A stretch of 64,000 nucleotides of DNA. Source: Aquilonibacter sp963703325 (GTDB taxonomy: Bacteria; Vulcanimicrobiota; Vulcanimicrobiia; Vulcanimicrobiales; Vulcanimicrobiaceae). A program made the translations under genes and the position numbers. The stretch is taken from contig OY969805.1 in NCBI GenBank assembly GCA_963703325.1, positions 2,790,001 through 2,854,000 on the forward strand, in the 5' to 3' direction. Below are positions 39,231-48,131 of this stretch, piece by piece. How positions within the stretch are numbered: position 1 is the stretch's first letter; every line of letters begins with the position of its first letter. Below the pieces are notes generated by a model, which searched no databases, had not been told where the DNA came from, and worked only from the letters and a program-made list of their open reading frames with translations.

Positions 39231-39880
39231 CCAAGGACCACGTCGTGCACCAGCCCGACAAAGATCCCGCTCGCGACCACGCCGTGTATCCTCTTTAAGT
39301 TCGTGTCGAGCAGCGCGGGCTGCTCGATCGTGCCGAAGTGGCAGTCGAGGATCCAGTTTCCGTTATCGGTGATGAACGGCGTATCGGTGCCGCGACGGAC
39401 GATGTCGACGTCGGGATGTGCGCGCCGGATTTCGCGCAGAACATAGGGCATGGCGTAGGGTACGATCTCAACCGGAAGCGGGAATGCGCCTAACACGGGG
39501 ACGAGTTTTGCGGGCGTGGCAACGACGACGAACTGCCGCGCGCACAGCGCCACCGCCTTCTCTCGAAAGAGCGCGCCGCCTCCGCCCTTAATCAGCGCCC
39601 AATTGGGCGCGATCTCATCGGCACCATCGATCGCCACCTCGATCTCGCGCTCGAGCAGTGCCAGCAACGGTATGCGCTGCTGTTCGCACAGTCGCTCCGT
39701 TCCAATCGATGTTGCAACCGCGACGATCTTTTCCCCGGCTGCGATGCGCTGGCCGACCCGTTCGATCGCGTAAAAGGCCGTCGTTCCGGTGCCGAGTCCG
39801 ATGCAGGTGCCGTCGCGCACATAGCGATCGACCGCCGCATAGCCGGCGGCACGCTTGGCAGCGTCGTCGCTCGGCGTCAT
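39227..39880 (-). CDS. rpiA: Ribose-5-phosphate isomerase A
   Basis: 217 aa. GLGTGTTAFYAIERVG, the substrate-binding DGADEI (in VAIDGADEIAPNW), and KGGGGALFREK with the catalytic Lys/Glu region identify RpiA. It interconverts ribose-5-P and ribulose-5-P in the pentose phosphate pathway. ATG 39880 overlaps the stop of the upstream MFS gene (ATGA), so it is coupled to a transporter rather than to other sugar-phosphate genes. Confidence 0.95.
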   Translation of the reverse strand: MTPSDDAAKRAAGYAAVDRYVRDGTCIGLGTGTTAFYAIERVGQRIAAGEKIVAVATSIGTERLCEQQRIPLLALLEREIEVAIDGADEIAPNWALIKGGGGALFREKAVALCARQFVVVATPAKLVPVLGAFPLPVEIVPYAMPYVLREIRRAHPDVDIVRRGTDTPFITDNGNWILDCHFGTIEQPALLDTNLKRIHGVVASGIFVGLVHDVVLG

Positions 39881-41037
39881 GCTGCACCCGGCTGGGGATC
39901 GCGGATCGTGACCAGCGTCACGATCGTCGCTATCGCCGCGATACCTGCCGCCGCAAGCAACGCCGGATTGTACGTACCGAAGCGCAAGGCTAGTTGCGTT
40001 GCCACGATCGGACCGACGATCTGACCCACGCTGTAGAGCACCGTTAAACGACTCACCGCCGCATTGGTCATCCGCGGGAAGATGTCGCGTCCGAGTCCGT
40101 TCGAGAAGAGCGCAATCGCGATAAACGTACCGCCAAGTGCAATGGCGCAGAGGATCACGGCAAAAGCGCTGGGCGAAAAGACCGGCGCGGCAAGACCGAC
40201 GGCTTGAATCCCGAGGGCAACCGCGAGCGCGCGGGACTTGCCCAAACGCGCCGCCGCCGGAATCCACGCGAACGTGGCAAAGGCCGCCGCCAGCCCGACG
40301 AACACCCAGGCGAGTGCCGCGTAGTGCGACACACCCGGCGTCTTGGCGATGATCGCGACCAGAAATGTCGCGGGAATGATGTAGGCAAACGCTTCGGCAG
40401 TGTACACCGCGAGGAGCCACGCAAAGGTCGTTTGATGATGCGGCAGCGTCGCATCGATGCCGGTCTCGGCGATGCTCGCCGACGTGTCGTCGGTAAACCA
40501 CCACCCCGTTATCAGTAGCACCGCAGCGGCGATGATCGCGATGCCGGCCCACGCACCGCGTGAGCCGACGTGTACCGCCAGTGCCGGCACGGCGACTCCG
40601 GAAAACGCAATCCCAAATCCCACGCCGGTAAAGAACAACGGCGCCCAGGTTGGTGCGTGCGCTTTAGCCGCGCGCTCGAGCACGATGCTCGACGCGAACA
40701 CAAAGACGAAGCCGCTACAGACCCCGGTCACAAAGCGCAGCGGCAACCACAGCGGTTCCGGGCCGGCCATCAAGGCCGTCGTGACCGCCACACCCGCGAG
40801 GCTCCAACGGGTGATCGCCAGACGCCGGCGCTGCGCAATCGGATGCATCGCAAGCGACGCGCCGACGAGATAGCCGAACAAATTTGTAGTCGCGAGCGCG
40901 CCGGCCGCAGCGACACTGAGACCGGCGTCGCGCTCCATCACCGGGATGAGCGGTGTGTAGGCGAAGCGGCCGATGCCCATGGCGACCGCGAGTGCGACCG
41001 CGCCGCCGGTAAGAAAGCGCGCATCAGCCGGACGCAT
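39877..41037 (-). CDS. MFS transporter, YbfB/YjiJ family
   Basis: 386 aa, 12 predicted helices. The N-terminal pattern GGAVALAVAMGIGRFAYTPLIPVM is the YbfB/YjiJ signature; repeat halves are visible with LGKSRALAVALG midway. Substrate unknown. It is followed by rpiA with an ATGA overlap and preceded by the monooxygenase gene at 3 nt, making a three-gene operon. Confidence 0.9.
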   Translation of the reverse strand: MRPADARFLTGGAVALAVAMGIGRFAYTPLIPVMERDAGLSVAAAGALATTNLFGYLVGASLAMHPIAQRRRLAITRWSLAGVAVTTALMAGPEPLWLPLRFVTGVCSGFVFVFASSIVLERAAKAHAPTWAPLFFTGVGFGIAFSGVAVPALAVHVGSRGAWAGIAIIAAAVLLITGWWFTDDTSASIAETGIDATLPHHQTTFAWLLAVYTAEAFAYIIPATFLVAIIAKTPGVSHYAALAWVFVGLAAAFATFAWIPAAARLGKSRALAVALGIQAVGLAAPVFSPSAFAVILCAIALGGTFIAIALFSNGLGRDIFPRMTNAAVSRLTVLYSVGQIVGPIVATQLALRFGTYNPALLAAAGIAAIATIVTLVTIRDPQPGAA

Positions 41038-41040
41038 CGC

Positions 41041-41334
41041 TTACGTATCCGCGATCGGAACGCCCGTCACGGCATGGCGCTCCTTCGCCAGCGGCCGTAT
41101 TCCATTGATCACCAGACGCTTGAAGTGCTCGGTCGCGGCATGGGCCTCAAGGCCCGCGCGGTCCGTGTATTCCTCCCACAATGCGAACGAGTTCGGCTGT
41201 TCCGCATTGCGTGCGATCTCAAAGGTAATGACGCCGTCTTCCTTACGCGAGGCCGCGCGCAACTCTCGGAAGAGCGCCTCGGCTTTGTTCGCGTCTTCGG
41301 GCGAAAAGGTGTAATGGACGGATTGACAGAGCAT
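41041..41334 (-). CDS. Antibiotic biosynthesis monooxygenase (ABM) family protein
   Basis: 97 aa dimeric ferredoxin-like fold. Typical blocks are RAASRKEDGVITFEIARN and FALWEEYTDRAGLEAHAATEHFKRL with the conserved Trp-Glu and His. YgiN-like members oxidise quinols without cofactors. ATG 41334 follows AGGAGGT by 5 nt, the best ribosome site of this operon. First gene before the MFS and rpiA genes. Confidence 0.92.
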   Translation of the reverse strand: MLCQSVHYTFSPEDANKAEALFRELRAASRKEDGVITFEIARNAEQPNSFALWEEYTDRAGLEAHAATEHFKRLVINGIRPLAKERHAVTGVPIADT

Positions 41335-41437
41335 CGAGTACCTCCTGTCCCCCCGGGGGCGCTTGGTTCATCATGTCGCGCGAGGAAGATTCTGGGCATG
41401 ACCGAAGTCGCTTCTCCACACTGGAGGACAACAACAC

Positions 41438-41830
41438 ATGAGAATCCTTCCGATTTCTGCTATTATGCTGCTCGCCATGAGCTCGATGAGCGCATCGGCA
41501 CTCGCCGTTACCACGACCCCGGCCCCGGTGAAAGTCACGTCATGCACCGTGATGTTTGCCGCAACCGGCGACGCGATCGGTGTGCCCGGCGTAACGCTCA
41601 CCAACGGCGTGGCTGTCGTACTCGCAAACGAAAGCGGCCGCACCGTGAAATCCGTTACGGTCACCGGCGACTACCACGGCCGGCACGAAACCGCCACCGC
41701 CCCGGTTAACCTCGCGCCCGGCGCGACGGTTATGCTCACGCGTCACTTTGGCCAATCCGCGTATGTCGGCCCGGATGCAAAATGTGCGGTGATCAGCGTA
41801 ACATTTGCCGATGGGACGACGTGGCCCTAA
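41438..41830 (+). CDS. Small secreted protein of unknown function
   Basis: 130 aa. Signal peptide (ILPISAIMLLAMSSMSASALA), then beta-rich VKVTSCTVMFAATG..., LTNGVAVVLANESGRTVKSVTV. Two Cys (about residues 36 and 115) probably form a disulfide. ATG 41438 follows GGAGG by 10 nt. Its 3' end approaches the convergent multicopper oxidase gene with 11 nt between. Family unknown. Confidence 0.8.
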   Translation: MRILPISAIMLLAMSSMSASALAVTTTPAPVKVTSCTVMFAATGDAIGVPGVTLTNGVAVVLANESGRTVKSVTVTGDYHGRHETATAPVNLAPGATVMLTRHFGQSAYVGPDAKCAVISVTFADGTTWP

Positions 41831-41841
41831 GGTAATAAGCG

Positions 41842-43362
41842 CTACTGCACCACGATCTTCGCCATCATGCCCCCGTCCTCGTGTTCGAGAATGTGGCAAT
41901 GATAAACGAAGGTCCCTTTCACGATCGGATCGCGCAGGTCAACGAGGAGCGTCACCGATCCGGGTTGCTGCGTTCCATTACCCGGCGTTTCGTAGGGCAC
42001 GTTCACGGTATCAAGCCAATTGAGCGTGCTCTGCGGGACGCCGTTGATCGCCTCCACTAGAAAGTGCACCTGATGCACGTGAAATGCGTGGACCTCGCCG
42101 GTTTCGTTGAGGACGGTCCACTGTTCAACCGTGCCGCTATTTGCAACGATCTGCGGCGCCGCGCTCGGTGCATAGGCTTGTCCATTGATGAAGAATTGGT
42201 TGCTCACCACGTTTTCGGTGAACACGATTTGGCGTTGCGCAGCGGGCGCCGGCGGCAGTTCGCCGATAAATGGCTGCGCTTGCACGGCGTGCATGAGCGC
42301 ACGCGGTTTCGATTTCGCGACCGTTCCTCCGCTCGTGCCGTTGGGCTCCAACGCTGCTAACGTCACAGCAGGACCCGGATCACCGTCGGGACCGGTATCG
42401 ACGCAGGCCGATTGCAACGTCGTCCCACCCGCAAGTCCGGTCACGATAAATTCCGCTCGGCCGCTGGGCGGCACGAGCACGTGGGACACGTTCTCGACGT
42501 GTGGGTTTCCGGGATACGTGTCGACCGGATATCCATCGAGCGCGACAATGCCGATTTGCTCGCCCGGCACGGAGAGGTCGAAGTATCGATCGGCTGAGGC
42601 ATTCACCACACGAAAGAGCTGCTGCTCTCCCGGGTTGATACCGATCGTCGGTTGGATCAGGCCGTTGACCGTAACGTGCCGCCCCTCTTCGGGACGACAG
42701 GCGTCGTACGCGGCGGTATCCTGCGTCTGCACGCGTTGCGCGATGAGCTGACGCGAGCGTGCGAGCGTGGAAATGCTCGGCTGATCCTGCGGATCGGCGA
42801 GTAAGAGTACGCGCTGGGTCAGAAACTGCAGGCCGGCTTCGTGCTCTTCGATGCCGTCAACGATGATCGCGCCGATCATCCCGCTTTCCACTTGCCAGTT
42901 GCTCTCGCCGTGCGGATGCGGATGATACCAATAGAGTCCCGATGGCTCGTCGCTCGGAATCGGCACACGGTAGTGTAGCGTTTGCCCCGGCATCGCCATC
43001 GTGTTGATCACGTCATCAGCCGGCGCGTTTGGCGACACCGTCATGCCGTGGAAGTGCAAATTGGTCATATTCGGCGGTGTCGACGAGACCGGAAGATTAT
43101 TGGTGTAGTCGATCACGATCGTGTCGCCCGGATCGACTTCGATCGTGGGCGCGACCCAGGTGTCGTTGTACTCAAAGCCGGGTGCATTGGTCTCCGGGTT
43201 GATCGCTGCGAAAAGCGTAACGTGTGCTACGCCGTTGACACTTTGCACGATCGGTGGTTCGGCGTACGTGCCGGGCGCCGCGGTCGGATAGGTTGGCGCG
43301 CTCGCATTGCCGCCACCGGCGCAGCCGGCGAGCAGCGCGAGCACGATCAGCCGGTTTTTCAT
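41842..43362 (-). CDS. Multicopper oxidase (secreted, lipoprotein-like N-terminus)
   Basis: 506 aa. Signal with lipobox-like ALLAGC. Four copper-ligand blocks are present: NLHFHGM, WYHPHPHGE, HAFHVHQVHFLV and YHCHILEHEDGGMM, giving the T1 and trinuclear sites of a laccase/CueO/SpoA-CotA-type oxidase. It would oxidise a metal ion or phenolic substrate while reducing oxygen to water outside the inner membrane. Third gene of the operon with YceI and the single-heme protein, start overlapping the YceI stop (ATGA). Confidence 0.95.
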   Translation of the reverse strand: MKNRLIVLALLAGCAGGGNASAPTYPTAAPGTYAEPPIVQSVNGVAHVTLFAAINPETNAPGFEYNDTWVAPTIEVDPGDTIVIDYTNNLPVSSTPPNMTNLHFHGMTVSPNAPADDVINTMAMPGQTLHYRVPIPSDEPSGLYWYHPHPHGESNWQVESGMIGAIIVDGIEEHEAGLQFLTQRVLLLADPQDQPSISTLARSRQLIAQRVQTQDTAAYDACRPEEGRHVTVNGLIQPTIGINPGEQQLFRVVNASADRYFDLSVPGEQIGIVALDGYPVDTYPGNPHVENVSHVLVPPSGRAEFIVTGLAGGTTLQSACVDTGPDGDPGPAVTLAALEPNGTSGGTVAKSKPRALMHAVQAQPFIGELPPAPAAQRQIVFTENVVSNQFFINGQAYAPSAAPQIVANSGTVEQWTVLNETGEVHAFHVHQVHFLVEAINGVPQSTLNWLDTVNVPYETPGNGTQQPGSVTLLVDLRDPIVKGTFVYHCHILEHEDGGMMAKIVVQ

Positions 43363-43868
43363 GGCTGCCTCACGTGTATGTCGAGCGTAACGTCGACGGT
43401 TCCGCCGATCACCGGATCGAGCCGTGTGACCGTCATGCCGAAGGCGTGCCGGTCGATCTGACCGGTCGCGTGATAGACGGGATGCTGAGGGTCACCACTT
43501 ACGGTGACCACGAGATGTTCGGGCTGCGTGACCCCGTGCATCGTGAAATTTCCGTCCATCGTAAAACCGTTGGACGTCGGCGTAATCTTCGTACTGGTAA
43601 AGGTCCACGTCGGAAACTTTTTGGTATCGAACCATTCGGGCGTCCCCATCACGCCGTCACGATCGGGATCGCCGGTCTTCAACTTCGTCGCGTCGAGCAC
43701 GGCGCTCACGCTCGCCGGCACAAGCGAACCCTCGGGAAGGTCGATCGTCCCGCTGAGCACCGGGACGCTCCCGTTCACGTGTTCGACGAAGATGTGCTGT
43801 ACCGAGAACGTGACGGCTGATTTCGCCGGATCGATCGCGAGCAGCGCCGCGAGCGCAAGATGCAGCAT
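43359..43868 (-). CDS. YceI family protein
   Basis: 169 aa. Signal peptide (LHLALAALLA), then the lipocalin-like YceI fold: IDPAKSAVTFSVQHIF, SGTIDLPEGS, FDTKKFPTWTFTSTKI, GNFTMHGVTQP. YceI proteins bind isoprenoid or quinone-like molecules in the periplasm and are often near electron-transport genes. It lies 3 nt after the heme-barrel gene and overlaps the multicopper oxidase by 4 nt. Confidence 0.95.
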   Translation of the reverse strand: MLHLALAALLAIDPAKSAVTFSVQHIFVEHVNGSVPVLSGTIDLPEGSLVPASVSAVLDATKLKTGDPDRDGVMGTPEWFDTKKFPTWTFTSTKITPTSNGFTMDGNFTMHGVTQPEHLVVTVSGDPQHPVYHATGQIDRHAFGMTVTRLDPVIGGTVDVTLDIHVRQP

Positions 43869-43871
43869 CGG

Positions 43872-44945
43872 CTAATATCCGATCGTGTACTGGAGATTCA
43901 TCGTATTGGTCGTTTGGAGACTCAGCGTACCATTTGAGTACGGAACGTGTTCGATGACGTCTTCGATCGTGATGCGCGAATTGTGGGTCGGTCCGTAGCC
44001 GAGCAAGAGCACCGTGTCGCGCTCGAAGCCACTCGTGTCGTTGGTGCCCTCGTAGCGGGCGAGCGCGAAGAACCGTGGCGAGAATGCGTAGCGCAGCTGC
44101 TCGAATCCACCACTCGACGCATACCCAATGCTATTGAAGCTCGAGTCCCATCCCGTCTGTAGCAGGGTCTCGCTGGTCCACTTCCCTTGGTTGAAGACGA
44201 CGGCGTAACCCTGCCGCACGAAACGATCGAGCAGGGTGGCAACGTCGGGCCGCTCCCCCTCGTAGTGGTAGTACGTCAGCGCGACCGGCCCGATCGCCTC
44301 CTGTATATTTTCCATGTAGTCCTCGCCGGTGGTTAACAGACCGCTTTGTCGATCGTGTCCGGGTCCGGTAAAGACGCGCGCCGACAAGCCTTGCAGCGTG
44401 TTGCCGACGGTGACGTTCACGCCCAACTTCGGCGTGAAGAAATCGAACGGATTGTTGCCAACCTGTTGCACGAAAATCCCGTAGTCTTGGTAGGATTCGC
44501 GGAACGTCTCGGGATCGACCGGCAGCGGCAACGTGTACATACCGGCTTGCACGTAGAGCGGAATTTTTGCGCTCCACGGATTTATGCGGTCGTTGACCCA
44601 GGCATCCCGAAGGAGCCCATGCTCGCCGCCGTCCACGGCGTATTGCTCGACAAAAAAGCTTCCGCGCGTGCCGATCGCACCGGCGGTGAACAGCTCCACC
44701 TCGTCGACGATGGCCTTGGGCAAGCCCTGCCCATTGGGTCCGTCGCCCTGGTTCTCGCTCGAGTCGAGCAAATTAGCCTTCATCGCGAACGGGAAGGCCG
44801 GCCCCGGTTGGACCCCGGGGATACGGTCGCCGCTGGCCAAGAAGTGCGCCCCAAAGTCATTGAGGTGAGGGACGACCGTGTGGCATTTCTGACACGTTAC
44901 GCCGTATTGATGCGCAAACAGCGCAATGCCCAAGAGCATGCCCAT
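43872..44945 (-). CDS. Outer-membrane beta-barrel-like protein with an N-terminal single c-type heme motif
   Basis: About 357 aa. Near the N-terminus CQKCH is a c-type heme-binding motif, followed by VVPHLNDFGAHFLASGDRI, the form seen in porin-linked monoheme proteins. The rest alternates hydrophobic and polar residues with many aromatic positions and ends LQYTIGY, an aromatic-ended final strand typical of outer-membrane barrels. ATG 44945 is chosen (ATG 44939, TTG 44957 possible). First gene of an operon with YceI and a multicopper oxidase; a conduit or quinol/metal electron path is inferred. Confidence 0.8.
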   Translation of the reverse strand: MGMLLGIALFAHQYGVTCQKCHTVVPHLNDFGAHFLASGDRIPGVQPGPAFPFAMKANLLDSSENQGDGPNGQGLPKAIVDEVELFTAGAIGTRGSFFVEQYAVDGGEHGLLRDAWVNDRINPWSAKIPLYVQAGMYTLPLPVDPETFRESYQDYGIFVQQVGNNPFDFFTPKLGVNVTVGNTLQGLSARVFTGPGHDRQSGLLTTGEDYMENIQEAIGPVALTYYHYEGERPDVATLLDRFVRQGYAVVFNQGKWTSETLLQTGWDSSFNSIGYASSGGFEQLRYAFSPRFFALARYEGTNDTSGFERDTVLLLGYGPTHNSRITIEDVIEHVPYSNGTLSLQTTNTMNLQYTIGY

Positions 44946-44960
44946 TAGGTCCACCAAGGC

Positions 44961-44990
44961 ATGGTATTAGGCACACCTAATTCATGTCAA
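44961..44990 (-). promoter_or_regulatory. Promoter of the heme-barrel/YceI/MCO operon with a DtxR-type operator in the spacer
   Basis: Minus strand: TTGACA (44985-44990) and TACCAT (44961-44966), 18 bases apart. The spacer holds the palindrome TTAGG-TGTG-CCTAA (44967-44980), extended to ATTAGG/CCTAAT. This form is typical of Fe/Mn-responsive DtxR/MntR sites. A further half-site CCTAAT overlaps the start codon region near 44944-44949. Confidence 0.7.
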
Positions 44991-45067
44991 GCACTTGGGG
45001 CGCTTTTTTTGCCCAGCGCTCAGCCGCGCCGCTCGCGGCCGAGACACTGGACGGTTTCGTTCCGCGC

Positions 45068-45235
45068 TTAGACTCGGGCGCCGCGGCCCGTCAGGAGGTT
45101 GATGACCAAGAGAATGACGGCGACGACCAAGATGAGGTGAATGAGCGCCCCTCCGACATGCAGCAGAAAGCCGAGCAGCCACAGCACGACGAGGATGACG
45201 ATCAGGGTCCAGATGAGATTAGCAAGTCCAGCCAT
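45068..45235 (-). CDS. Lmo0937-family small membrane protein
   Basis: 55 aa with two membrane helices (NLIWTLIVILVVLWLLGFLLH and LIHLILVVAVILLVINLLTG), the pattern of Lmo0937-like small proteins found widely in bacteria. ATG 45235 follows GGACGGAG. Function unknown; often induced by stress. It stands upstream of the heme-barrel operon, about 80 nt from its promoter. Confidence 0.85.
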   Translation of the reverse strand: MAGLANLIWTLIVILVVLWLLGFLLHVGGALIHLILVVAVILLVINLLTGRGARV

Positions 45236-45309
45236 GCTCCGTCCTTTCCCAGACAAGTGTCAGCTGAATCGGATTCGATCGCACACGTCTCGGGAATGAT
45301 CAGCTCATC

Positions 45310-45544
45310 ATGAAAAAAGAATCCGCTCGACAAAACTGCCGACGTTCTCAAGGGAACCGTCGATGACATGCGTGACACGATCCACGAAGCTTCGCATCGC
45401 GCTACCGCCGACGCAGAACGTACGCGTCGCGAGATCGACGACGACATGACGCCGGAAGAACGGGCAAAGTCCATGGCTAATGAGGCCAAAAATCGCGTGC
45501 AAGCGAACGTGGACGCCGCCAAGCGCCAAATCCGGCAAGACTAG
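45310..45544 (+). pseudogene. Small helical stress-type protein with a one-base frameshift in an A6 run
   Basis: ATG 45310 followed by six A's (45313-45318) reads into a stop after 18 codons. Dropping one A gives MKKNPLDKTADVLKGTVDDM and a continuous charged amphipathic helix to TAG 45542-45544 (about 77 aa), with ERTRREIDDDMTPEERAK and NVDAAKRQIRQD. The downstream frame has coding character and a sensible end. The run length could reflect a sequencing slip or phase variation. The helix type resembles CsbD-like or LEA-like stress proteins, weakly. Confidence 0.55.
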
Positions 45545-45548
45545 CCCG

Positions 45549-45779
45549 ATGATGGAGACTCGCACGCGCGTCTGCCAAATCCCGTTCGGGATTTTGGAAA
45601 ACTTGCTCGGCGCGCCCTCAAAATCGAAACATCACTTCACCGACGTTGCAAAATCGGGACAGCCGCAGGTCATTCGCATGGTGCAATGGCGCTGCGGCTG
45701 TCGTGCGCTATCGATCGAAGCGGACGAGGTACCGATCGTTCCGTGCGAGTTTCACGTCTCCTACTTGCGCCGCGACTGA
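45549..45779 (+). CDS. Small Cys-containing hypothetical protein
   Basis: 76 aa from ATG 45549 (second ATG at 45552), 4 nt after the preceding stop. The C-terminal WRCGCRALSIEADEVPIVPC...H looks like a metal-binding cluster of three Cys and a His. No family recognised. Its 3' end overlaps the convergent topoisomerase gene by 19 nt. Confidence 0.55.
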   Translation: MMETRTRVCQIPFGILENLLGAPSKSKHHFTDVAKSGQPQVIRMVQWRCGCRALSIEADEVPIVPCEFHVSYLRRD

Positions 45780-46768
45780 GGTGAGAGCAAGCGGAGTATG
45801 ATCTCCTCCGCTCGGCCCGCCCGAGGAAGCGATCGGTCGAGGTAGGCCGCAAGAACGGCCGGGTGTATGTAGGCTTTGCGACATACGGCCACGGTGTTCC
45901 CCAAGCGAGCCGCCACGATCTTGATGACGGAATTCATGCGAACCTTGGCGTCCCGCTCGCTTTGCGCGGGTTCTTCACGCTGCAGCAGTTCGCAACACGT
46001 CACGGTGCCGCCCCAGGTTCGAAAGTCCTTGGCTGAAAATTCCTCGCTCGCAGCGGCGCGAATATATTCGTTCACGTCGTGCGAACTCACGTGCCGCACC
46101 TCGCCGTCGTGATCGAGATACTCAAAGAGGCGCTGACCGGGCAAATGCTGACAGGTGCGAATGACCTTCGCGACGCGCCGATCGCGGATGTCGACGTCGT
46201 GATGCACCCCGCTCTTGCCCTTGAACCGAAAGCGAACCGTATCGCCTTTCAAAAGCACGTGATGATCCTCGAGTGTGGTCAGACCATACGACTCGTTTTC
46301 TCGTGCGTACTCGTCGTTGCCGACTCGAATCAGCACGTTTTCGAGCAGATAGACGACGGTGGCAAGAACCTTCTCGCGGGGAATGCCGGGCCGCGCAAGA
46401 TTTTCACTGACATGTTTATGAATGCGGGGCAGCGCCTTACCAAAGTCCGCAACCCGATGAAACTTGCTTTCGTCGCGAGCGGCCGCCCAATCCGGATGAT
46501 ACCGATATTGCTTTCGCCCGCGCGCATCGCGGCCGGTTGCCTGAAGATGCCCGCGAGGATCGGTACAGATCCACACGTCTTGGTACGCGGGTGGAATTGC
46601 GAGTGCGCGTATGCGTTCGAGATCCCGCGCCGACGGCGCACGGCCGCCCGGCGCAACGTAGCGGAACCCGCTTCCGCGGCGTAAACGTCGAATGCCCGGT
46701 TCCCTATCGCTCGAGTACCGCAGCCCGGCCTCGAGCGCGGCTTCGATTGCCTCATCTGCTACACTCAT
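45761..46768 (-). CDS. DNA topoisomerase IB (poxvirus type)
   Basis: 335 aa. The N-terminal domain has IRRLRRGSGFRYV and IPPAYQDVWICTDPRGHLQATGRDARGRKQYRYHP. Catalytic Arg/Lys/Arg/His positions appear in FKGKSG and RTWGGTV, and the nucleophile Tyr in CRKAYIHP. It relaxes supercoils via a 3'-phosphotyrosine. Bacterial TopIB genes are scattered and probably spread by transfer. ATG 46768 is chosen; it is divergent from aroA with 73 nt between. Confidence 0.94.
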   Translation of the reverse strand: MSVADEAIEAALEAGLRYSSDREPGIRRLRRGSGFRYVAPGGRAPSARDLERIRALAIPPAYQDVWICTDPRGHLQATGRDARGRKQYRYHPDWAAARDESKFHRVADFGKALPRIHKHVSENLARPGIPREKVLATVVYLLENVLIRVGNDEYARENESYGLTTLEDHHVLLKGDTVRFRFKGKSGVHHDVDIRDRRVAKVIRTCQHLPGQRLFEYLDHDGEVRHVSSHDVNEYIRAAASEEFSAKDFRTWGGTVTCCELLQREEPAQSERDAKVRMNSVIKIVAARLGNTVAVCRKAYIHPAVLAAYLDRSLPRAGRAEEIILRLLSPQSRRK

Positions 46769-46841
46769 GTGCTTGCCATTATACGTCACCTCGTCACATG
46801 GGGGCAGACTGCCCCCGCGTGTGGAACAAGGCCAGCAACCC

Positions 46842-48131
46842 ATGTCGAGCCTTGAATTGACTCCGCGGAGCTTTGCGCCAGGCCCGTTGCGCGGTACACT
46901 CCGCGTTCCCGGTGACAAATCGATTTCGCATCGCGCCCTGATCCTGGGGGCGGCCGCACCTCAGCCGCTCGAGATCCGCAATCTCAATCCCGGCCGTGAC
47001 GTTCGCGCCACGTTGGAAGCGCTGATCGCTCTTGGTGCTCGCGTCAGTGGAAGTGCGAGCGACGCGCTAACGATTCACGCGACACAGCTACGCGAGCCGA
47101 TGGGCACGCTCGATTGCATGAACTCCGGCTCGACCGCGCGGATGATGCTGGGCGTCTGCGCCGGCGCCGATGTTCCGGCGACCTTTGACGGCGATGATTC
47201 ACTGCGCCGTCGCCCGATGGAGCCGGTCGCTGCACAGTTGCGCGCGTTCGGCGCCAAGATCGTCACGACCGACGGGAAGCTGCCGCTGCGCATCGAGGGC
47301 ACGCCGAAGATCGAGACGCGGTGCTTCATTCTGGTTTCGCCGTCGGCACAAGTCAAGTCGGCGCTGTTGCTCGCCGGACTCTTTGCTAACACGCCGATTA
47401 CCATTTCCGCCGACAAACATTCACGCGATCATACCGAGCGGCTCTTGCGCTATCTCGGTGCCAATATCCGTTGGGACGGCAGCACGATCGAACTCAGCAG
47501 CGCGATCATGAACGCCAATCCCGTAACGGTCTGCGGCGACTTCTCGTCGGCCGCGTTCTTCCTGGTCGCGGCAACGGTCGCGCCCGGCAGCGAGTTGACG
47601 ATCGAAGGTGTCGGCGTTAATCCGACGCGTACCGGTCTGCTCGACGCGCTACTCCAGATGGGCGCGGCAATCGAGGCGCGCAATGCGCGCGAGATCGCCG
47701 GTGAACCCGTCGCCGATCTTTACGTGCGCCACGCCGAACTGCGCGGCATGACGATCGGACCCGACATCGCGCTGCGAGCCATCGACGAAATTCCTGTGCT
47801 CGCCGTGGCCGCGGCCTTCGCGCGCGGGGAAACGAAGATCACCGGCGTGCGCGAGCTGCGCACCAAGGAATCGGATCGCGTCGCAGCAATCGAACGGCTG
47901 CTGGGTGCCGTCGGCATCGCGGTCGAGACGGCGCCGAACGGCCTCGTGATTGCGGGGGGCACGCCGCGTGCCGCCGGCGCGTGCGTCGAAACCCACGACG
48001 ACCACCGTACGGCCATGGCCGCGGCCACGCTGGCCGCCGGTGCAGGACCGCTGGAGATCGATAGCGATGCCAGTATCGACGTCAGCTTTCCGTCGTTTCT
48101 CCAAATTCTTGGGAGCGTGCAGCGCGCGTGA
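46842..48131 (+). CDS. aroA: 3-phosphoshikimate 1-carboxyvinyltransferase (EPSP synthase)
   Basis: 429 aa. LRVPGDKSISHRALILGA, MNSGSTARMMLG and LRTKESDRVAAIE are the diagnostic blocks. It joins PEP to shikimate-3-phosphate for aromatic amino acid synthesis. It begins SSLELTPRSFAPGPLRG. The stop overlaps the start of the methyltransferase gene as GTGA. No other shikimate gene is nearby. Confidence 0.97.
   Translation: MSSLELTPRSFAPGPLRGTLRVPGDKSISHRALILGAAAPQPLEIRNLNPGRDVRATLEALIALGARVSGSASDALTIHATQLREPMGTLDCMNSGSTARMMLGVCAGADVPATFDGDDSLRRRPMEPVAAQLRAFGAKIVTTDGKLPLRIEGTPKIETRCFILVSPSAQVKSALLLAGLFANTPITISADKHSRDHTERLLRYLGANIRWDGSTIELSSAIMNANPVTVCGDFSSAAFFLVAATVAPGSELTIEGVGVNPTRTGLLDALLQMGAAIEARNAREIAGEPVADLYVRHAELRGMTIGPDIALRAIDEIPVLAVAAAFARGETKITGVRELRTKESDRVAAIERLLGAVGIAVETAPNGLVIAGGTPRAAGACVETHDDHRTAMAAATLAAGAGPLEIDSDASIDVSFPSFLQILGSVQRA

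Noticed and set aside
41345..41360. CCCCCCGGGGG palindrome upstream of the ABM gene
   Set aside because: Short and simple; a G/C run of this size is expected by chance in a high-GC genome and does not align with a promoter.
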